Shown here: positions 38,048-42,162 of the stretch, in pieces
Layout: each line of letters opens with the position of its first letter
How positions within the stretch are numbered: position 1 is the stretch's first letter
From: CAZVJU01 sp964627195
GTDB lineage: Bacteria > Patescibacteriota > Microgenomatia > UBA8517
DNA length: 42,162 bases
NCBI GenBank assembly: GCA_964627195.1
Contig: CAZVJU010000008.1
Location: 1 to 42,162 of the forward strand
Direction of reading: 5' to 3'
Program-made: the position numbers and the translations under genes
The notes under the pieces: generated by a model
Seen by the model: the letters and a program-made list of their open reading frames with translations, nothing else
Databases searched by the model: none
Told to the model about the DNA's origin: nothing

Positions 38048-38392
38048 CTAACTTGGGGGACTTGAAATTTTGTCTATCTTTGCAGCCATTATAAAATCGT
38101 TTTGGTGAAGACCTGCGATTTTGTGTGTCCAAAGCTCAAGCCGGACTTTTTTGTAAGAGTGGATGTAAATATTTGGGTGGTGGCCTTCTTTCTCTGCCAA
38201 ATCAGCTATTTTATTTGTAAATTTGATGGCTTCTTTAAAGTCGTTAAATTCAAATTCCTTTACAATTTTGTCAGGCAATGTTTCCAGTTTCCAACCATCT
38301 TTAATATTTTGAAGATACTTTCTAATGTCATCTTTACTTAACGGAGGTTCCCCTCCCTGGCAAGGTACACATTGTATTTGAGTAAGGTCCAT
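38048..38392 (-). CDS. phhB: Pterin-4a-carbinolamine dehydratase-like protein
   Basis: The protein has 114 residues. The family dehydrates 4a-hydroxytetrahydropterin, or acts as a small pterin-linked helper. The active-site segment AEKEGHHPNIYIHSYKKVRL contains the HHP histidines. It is followed by ELWTHKIAGLHQNDFIMAAKID, cited in parts as WTHKIAGL and DFIMAAKID, both family signatures. The N-terminal CVPCQGGEPPLSKDDI is also typical. No aromatic amino-acid hydroxylase is in the window, so a helper or orphan role is possible. It follows the two-helix membrane gene by 18 nt on the same strand. Confidence 0.93.
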   Translation of the reverse strand: MDLTQIQCVPCQGGEPPLSKDDIRKYLQNIKDGWKLETLPDKIVKEFEFNDFKEAIKFTNKIADLAEKEGHHPNIYIHSYKKVRLELWTHKIAGLHQNDFIMAAKIDKISSPPS

Positions 38393-38410
38393 ATGGCAAC
38401 TGGTGCGGAG

Positions 38411-38788
38411 TTAAGGTTCTAAGACTGACTTTTTTTCTTCCCGTAAATTTACTTTTATGGTCCGGACCAACTGAACACCGATAGATGCAATTTTGAAGCC
38501 CACGTTCAAGACAAAGCTCATAAAAAGTAGGTGGGCGATGAGGTTTAACGGTTTATTGATCGTCTCGGAAGGAATGAGGTCTGTTTTTAAGCCCGTTGTT
38601 TGACTTTCCTCAGTCTTTGGCATATCTGCAGGCAAGGCACTACTTAAGTCAATCGAAATTCCGGGCAGGTTGAAAAGATTGACAATTTCTCCTTTATTGG
38701 TAAAGACGTTATAAACACTAAATAAAGCAAAAGCCATCATAGCTAGTCCCAGAACTATCAGCAAGTATCCTGTTACCTTTTCTGTCAT
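38411..38788 (-). CDS. Two-helix membrane protein of unknown function
   Basis: The protein has 125 residues from the ATG at 38788. It was chosen over a TTG five codons earlier because a TTGAAA-17-TAATCT promoter ends 5 nt before it. Helix 1 is at about 7-27 (GYLLIVLGLAMMAFALFSVY). A 55-residue external loop contains NLPGISIDLSSALP and a polar TEESQTTGLK stretch. Helix 2 is near 86-107 (LNLIAHLLFMSFVLNVGFKI), followed by a basic tail. I do not recognise a family. It is probably in one transcript with the phhB-like gene. Confidence 0.75.
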   Translation of the reverse strand: MTEKVTGYLLIVLGLAMMAFALFSVYNVFTNKGEIVNLFNLPGISIDLSSALPADMPKTEESQTTGLKTDLIPSETINKPLNLIAHLLFMSFVLNVGFKIASIGVQLVRTIKVNLREEKKSVLEP

Positions 38789-38793
38789 AGTCC

Positions 38794-38822
38794 AGATTAA
38801 CAAAGAAACTAAGAAGTTTCAA
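38794..38822 (-). promoter_or_regulatory. Promoter of the two-helix membrane gene, leaderless
   Basis: TTGAAA (38822-38817), 17 nt, TAATCT (38799-38794), then 5 nt to the ATG at 38788. Confidence 0.6.
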
Positions 38823-38907
38823 GTTTTGAGAAAACTGAAATTTTAGAAATCCACAGATTTAACTGTTCAAGACAAGGTTAAAATTGAAGTATTAGATTAA
38901 CTGTGAA

Positions 38908-40905
38908 TTAGAAGGGTAGTGAATTTACCTCCGACCAGGTGGATTCGTCAAGAACAACAATTTTTGTATCTCCGATAATATACATGTAATCATCAATGTA
39001 TACTGCGCGCTGCGCGGAGATATCACTCACTACTCGCTCTAATTTAAGCTCGTCGCCTTGATAAGAAAAGATATAGCCGCTGGCTCCTGCAGGAAGGAAA
39101 AATACTTGGTGTTTGTCATCAAGCAAAAACGCGTGATGAGTATCTGCTATTTGTGACCAGTACTCGCTTAAGGAATATTTACTCACTTCTTGGGGGTTTG
39201 CCGGATCGGCAACATCAAAAAGGGATAGTTTAACATTGGCGTTTTCTCTGCCGACTCCTAAAATCTTGTCTTTGGTAATCGGGTGAAGATATGAAGAAAA
39301 TCCCGGAATTTTCAGCTCCCCCGTCCGCTTCGGATTTCTGGGGTCGGCCAAATCTAGGACATAAAAAGGATCGGTTTGCTTAAAAGTTACTACATAACCT
39401 TTGTCTTCAACAAAACGTGCCGAGTAAATCCTTTCGGATATACCAAGATCGGTTATTTGTCCGAGGATTGATAAACTATTTGACAAAATATAGACGTCAT
39501 TGACCGACTCCGAGGTGCCGAAATTACTTCCCGAAATAGTAGTTGCGACTCGCAGGTTGCCTTTATACTCATCAAGAGAAAATTGATTGAGAAGGGATCC
39601 CGGTACTTCGCCAATACCCCCAAGGGAAAGATCGGCATTTCGCAACCGCAGAATGGCTGTCTTTTGAAACTCCCTCAAATGGCTCGCAGAGTAATCTGTA
39701 AGCCTATTTTGAAATTCATTCTCAATTCTTTTTCGCTCATCAGCCGTGAGTGCTGAGTAATACTTCTCCAGGATAATTTGCATCTCGGTCATTTTTGTAG
39801 ATTCACTGATGTCGTAACCTTGAAGCTTGGCAAGGCGGCTTAATGCATCTTTTGAAATCAAATCCTGACCTTTGTCTGTCAAAAAAGTGTGATAAAAGCT
39901 AACTAAACTTTGGAAGTACGGATAAGTAAGGTAAACTGCATTACCCGACATATAGATAACCGTTTGTCCTGAAGAGCCAACAAACGACGTCTTTTTCAGA
40001 ACCTCTCCATTATCAGGATCAATGATTAGAACAGTGAAAGTGGAATCAACCGGTATTGTCAATTTCGGATAGTAAATTTCTTTACAGGCTATTTCGGTTA
40101 AAGTTTCCCCTAAAGGTATGGGGCAAGGATTTGAATCATTAATCGCTTGTTGGCTAACAATATAAATTTTGCCGTCGAAAAGCCGTGAGGTAACTATAGA
40201 ATTTCTGCTATCCAATTCAAAGCTCCAGTACTCCTTGGGATTTTTGGCATCGCTTATGTCATAGCCAAAAAGAGTACTTCCTGAAAAAATAATAAGATTA
40301 TTTTTGTATAAAAGTAACGTACCTGACCGGCGTATACTTCCCGCTTTCGCAAGCTCTGTTGGCGGAAACGCTTTTACCACTTGGGTTTCGGATTGGGGAA
40401 TTGGCGGAATAATACCCGGGCGCACATCCGACTCAATTAAGGTTTCAGTTAAAGGCATCGGCCTGAGAAGATTTTGGAAAGAAAAGTAAATATTTTCTGA
40501 GTCTAGCTTGACAATGTCAGGTTCGTCTATGCCAGTAACTTGCACGTTCGTCTCAGAAACCCTCTCCGCAGTTTCCTTTAGTGCCGGAGCACCAAGATTT
40601 CCGAAAGCCTCCCTTGCCGAAAATGTAGCCTGGTCTAATCCCAAAGACAGATTAACTAAACCTCCGCCTCCAAGATAACTTCTGGCGGCAGATGCCGATT
40701 CTGACAAGTATGTTTTAAAATCTTCTTCACTAGCAAACTTGTCTATTTTTATATTTGAAGCAGTTGGCAAACTCTTTGGTAGTCGAAAACCCCCAAAAGG
40801 TCTTTTGCCAAGAAGTATAAGTGCCAGATATGTAAAAAGTCCGAGGACTAAAACGGATACTACAAATGCAATTAATAGATTTTTGGCTGAGTGGTTTATA
40901 TTCAT
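38908..40905 (-). CDS. Secreted/anchored beta-propeller domain protein
   Basis: The protein has 665 residues from the ATG at 40905; an upstream in-frame start precedes the promoter's -10. One N-terminal helix at about 9-33 anchors it. The signature of the secreted beta-propeller family is ETNVQVTGIDEPDIVKLDSE, followed by blades such as LLLYKNNLIIFSGSTLFGYD, TSRLFDGKIYIVSQQ and YVVTFKQTDPFYVLDLADPR. Late blades include KDKILGVGRENANVKLSLFD and MYIIGDTKIVVLDES. Members are large extracytoplasmic propellers with unknown ligands. It has its own strong promoter, divergent from the receiver-domain gene. An AGGG site lies 8 nt before the ATG. Confidence 0.88.
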   Translation of the reverse strand: MNINHSAKNLLIAFVVSVLVLGLFTYLALILLGKRPFGGFRLPKSLPTASNIKIDKFASEEDFKTYLSESASAARSYLGGGGLVNLSLGLDQATFSAREAFGNLGAPALKETAERVSETNVQVTGIDEPDIVKLDSENIYFSFQNLLRPMPLTETLIESDVRPGIIPPIPQSETQVVKAFPPTELAKAGSIRRSGTLLLYKNNLIIFSGSTLFGYDISDAKNPKEYWSFELDSRNSIVTSRLFDGKIYIVSQQAINDSNPCPIPLGETLTEIACKEIYYPKLTIPVDSTFTVLIIDPDNGEVLKKTSFVGSSGQTVIYMSGNAVYLTYPYFQSLVSFYHTFLTDKGQDLISKDALSRLAKLQGYDISESTKMTEMQIILEKYYSALTADERKRIENEFQNRLTDYSASHLREFQKTAILRLRNADLSLGGIGEVPGSLLNQFSLDEYKGNLRVATTISGSNFGTSESVNDVYILSNSLSILGQITDLGISERIYSARFVEDKGYVVTFKQTDPFYVLDLADPRNPKRTGELKIPGFSSYLHPITKDKILGVGRENANVKLSLFDVADPANPQEVSKYSLSEYWSQIADTHHAFLLDDKHQVFFLPAGASGYIFSYQGDELKLERVVSDISAQRAVYIDDYMYIIGDTKIVVLDESTWSEVNSLPF

Positions 40906-40917
40906 TATTGCCCTAAT

Positions 40918-40946
40918 AGTATACGAAGGCACACCAAAAGTGTCAA
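40918..40946 (-). promoter_or_regulatory. Promoter of the beta-propeller gene
   Basis: TTGACA (40946-40941), 17 nt, TATACT (40923-40918): consensus -35 and good -10. The start would be only about 6 nt before the ATG at 40905. Confidence 0.75.
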
Positions 40947-40964
40947 TTTTCTCTAAAAGGAGTA

Positions 40965-40993
40965 TTGAAAAAATACCCGCATATATGTAATAT
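40965..40993 (+). promoter_or_regulatory. Promoter of the receiver-domain gene, nearly leaderless
   Basis: TTGAAA (40965-40970), 17 nt, TAATAT (40988-40993), then 10 nt to the ATG at 41004. A TATAGT at 40991 is an alternative -10. Confidence 0.6.
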
Positions 40994-41003
40994 AGTACTA
41001 ATT

Positions 41004-41369
41004 ATGGGCAAAATGATTCTTCTTATTGAAGATGATTTAGATTTACAAAGAATATACAGCTCAAAACTTCAACTATCAGGCTTTGATGTCAAACTTGCAG
41101 GCGACGCTATGCAGGGCTATACAATTGCAAAAGAAACAAAGCCAAACATAGTACTTCTGGATATTATGTTGCCGGGGCAGATGAACGGTTTTGATCTTCT
41201 GAAAAGACTTAAAGAAGACGACCACTTAAAAAGTATTCCGGTTATAGTTCTGACAAACCTTGACACTGAAAAGCAAGAAGCACTAAAAGTCGGAGCTGTC
41301 GCTTACATTATTAAAGCCAATACAAACTTGGATGAACTTGTAGCGAAAGTAAAGTTATTTATCCGCTAA
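41004..41369 (+). CDS. Stand-alone response-regulator receiver domain
   Basis: The protein has 121 residues from the ATG at 41004; a start at 40965 would lie inside the promoter. It is a complete CheY-like fold with acid pocket D10/D11 (LLIEDDLDL) and phospho-acceptor D53 (IVLLDIMLPGQMNGFDLL). T84 is in VIVLTNLD and K104 in AYIIKANTN. There is no DNA-binding or enzymatic output domain, so it must act by protein contact. No histidine kinase is in the window. It is divergent from the beta-propeller gene. Confidence 0.94.
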   Translation: MGKMILLIEDDLDLQRIYSSKLQLSGFDVKLAGDAMQGYTIAKETKPNIVLLDIMLPGQMNGFDLLKRLKEDDHLKSIPVIVLTNLDTEKQEALKVGAVAYIIKANTNLDELVAKVKLFIR

Positions 41370-41383
41370 AAGAATCACTAAAA

Positions 41384-41641
41384 CTATTCCTTTTTGTAAG
41401 TTTGATAGTTAGCAGACTCCGCTGAAAAGTCTACTTTCATAAGTTCAATAACTTTGTCGCGAATTTGAGTAGATTCTACCACTCCTTCCTTGGCTACGGA
41501 TCTTGCCCAGTCTTCGATTTTTGTTGCCAGAGCTTGTGCCTCAGAGATAGAAATACCCGCTTTGCCGATAGCTATAACGAGTTTATCAAGACTCCATGGC
41601 TCGAGTGTTCCATCTCTTTTTTTAACTTGCAAATCCTGCAT
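41384..41641 (-). CDS. Stand-alone ATP-cone domain protein
   Basis: The protein has 85 residues from the ATG at 41641, where GAGGGTGAG is a ribosome site 4 nt upstream. The GTG at 41650 would lie within that site. The sequence LQVKKRDGTLEPWSLDKLVI, then IGKAGISISEAQALA and IRDKVIELMK, is the ATP-cone seen at the N-terminus of NrdR and ribonucleotide reductases, where it senses ATP/dATP. Here it is alone, with no zinc ribbon and no reductase. It may be a nucleotide-sensing subunit or a remnant. It converges on the receiver-domain gene with a 14-nt gap. Confidence 0.85.
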   Translation of the reverse strand: MQDLQVKKRDGTLEPWSLDKLVIAIGKAGISISEAQALATKIEDWARSVAKEGVVESTQIRDKVIELMKVDFSAESANYQTYKKE

Positions 41642-41739
41642 TTGTCTCACCCTCTTTCGTTATATAAAAAATCAGCTAGTAATTTATAATAACACCTATT
41701 AAAATACTGTGTAAGTAGTACAAATTAAGACTTTTGGTA

Positions 41740-41745
41740 TATAAT
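41740..41745 (+). promoter_or_regulatory. -10 box of the last small gene
   Basis: TATAAT ends 13 nt before the ATG at 41759, so the leader would be about 6 nt. No clear -35 is seen. Confidence 0.5.
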
Positions 41746-41758
41746 CACAATCACAAAA

Positions 41759-41998
41759 ATGCCCCCAGAAAGCAAAATAATAATAGATGATATAAAGGCT
41801 GTTAGAATAGTGGGTGACGAAGCGCAACAAGAACTAATTATACAAGAGGCCAGGCAAGCGAAAAGTCAGCTTACTGAAATAACATCATTACCTCTACCGG
41901 GTGGAGGAGAAGTTAAAACAGTTGTAGGTGAAGGCAGTAGTAAATTCGTTGAAGTTGTAGATAGCGAAGGGAGAAGAGTGAGTTTAACTCGTGAATAA
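41759..41998 (+). CDS. Small unknown protein, 79 aa
   Basis: I do not recognise this protein. It has 79 residues, soluble and charged. It starts MPPESKIIIDDIKAVRIV, with a helix rich in Gln/Glu/Ala (EAQQELIIQEARQAKSQL). A beta-like C-terminal part follows with PLPGGGEVKTVVGEG and FVEVVDSEGRRVSL. The codon pattern and a TATAAT just upstream support a real gene. It is divergent from the ATP-cone gene. The 164 nt to its right hold an 8-bp dyad (AACACTTT at 42005, AAAGTGTT at 42042) that may be its terminator. Confidence 0.6.
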   Translation: MPPESKIIIDDIKAVRIVGDEAQQELIIQEARQAKSQLTEITSLPLPGGGEVKTVVGEGSSKFVEVVDSEGRRVSLTRE

Positions 41999-42004
41999 AA
42001 GCAA

Positions 42005-42049
42005 AACACTTTACACTTGTTAATCCAGCGTTAAACATCTGAAAGTGTT
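42005..42049 (+). terminator. Weak dyad after the last small gene
   Basis: AACACTTT (42005-42012) and AAAGTGTT (42042-42049) are perfect inverted repeats with a 29-nt loop and no T-run. The last 113 nt of the window show no gene I can support. Confidence 0.3.
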
Positions 42050-42162
42050 CCTTATTCCGTTTGTCGGCCACTTTTTGGAGTATATCCGGTGGGAGATCCT
42101 TACGAAAATTCTTTTTTTCATTCCATCTCAAGCTTTTGGGGAATCATGTACATCCTTTTCCA

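Noticed and set aside
41913..42162. Minus-strand reading frame of 72 codons at the right edge, and a 14-codon frame ending upstream
   Set aside because: It starts from TTG, has no ribosome site or recognisable motif, and overlaps the better supported plus-strand gene; the edge prevents a decision.

Overview
The window is a gene-dense, AT-rich bacterial chromosome segment, most likely from a Candidate Phyla Radiation (Patescibacteria) genome, probably of the Microgenomates type. The inference rests on small CPR-style membrane families (T4SS-pilin-like, DUF5652, DUF2905), a bifunctional phosphoglucose/phosphomannose isomerase, short versions of housekeeping proteins, and a locus of SipW-type signal peptidases with TasA/camelysin-like secreted proteins. 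TGA acts as a stop throughout (code 11). I saw no rRNA, tRNA, CRISPR array or prophage. About 45 protein genes are supported, with short gaps and many ATGA overlaps.

Layout. Positions 1-4082 hold uvrA (3' end outside the window) and uvrB around a small pilin-like membrane gene. Positions 4231-6299 hold a three-gene membrane or lipid-looking cluster (VTT protein, alpha/beta hydrolase, degenerate CDP-alcohol phosphotransferase-like protein), followed by lexA. Positions 7030-13462 on the minus strand carry lower glycolysis/gluconeogenesis (pps, eno, gpmI) and pgi/pmi. A REP-associated tyrosine transposase with matching inverted flanks sits at 13508-14278. Positions 14297-23102 are a long minus-strand sugar-phosphate and sugar-nucleotide cluster: three inositol-monophosphatase paralogues, a HAD phosphatase, a GHMP kinase, a ManC-like nucleotidyltransferase and two phosphohexomutases. 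Positions 23119-28797 are a housekeeping run (holA, metallopeptidase, EF-Tu-domain-like protein, ruvC, DUF5652, tatD, SurA-N-like, sodA, DUF2905, PIG-L).

The most distinctive part is 28870-37762. It holds an anchored propeller-like protein, a SipW-type signal peptidase, three tandem TasA-like secreted proteins with different C-terminal modules, and a small unknown protein. Next come a second SipW-type signal peptidase fused to its own TasA-style cleavage motif plus a lamin-tail domain, and a TasA-like/RTX calcium-binding fusion. It reads as a self-contained system for making and maturing a cell-surface fibre or matrix. The right end (37841-41998) holds small accessory genes, a pterin-carbinolamine dehydratase, a secreted beta-propeller protein, a stand-alone response-regulator receiver and a stand-alone ATP-cone.

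Regulation. Many transcription-unit leaders have a -10 hexamer ending only 5-10 nt before the start codon, which implies widespread leaderless mRNAs, while internal genes rely on coupling or Shine-Dalgarno sites. The TasA locus has unusual leaders: Shine-Dalgarno-like sequences 15 nt from the ATG, hairpins, an ATAGT motif array and a palindrome inside the sipW promoter spacer. All functions are read from sequence motifs and memory of families; no database search was made.
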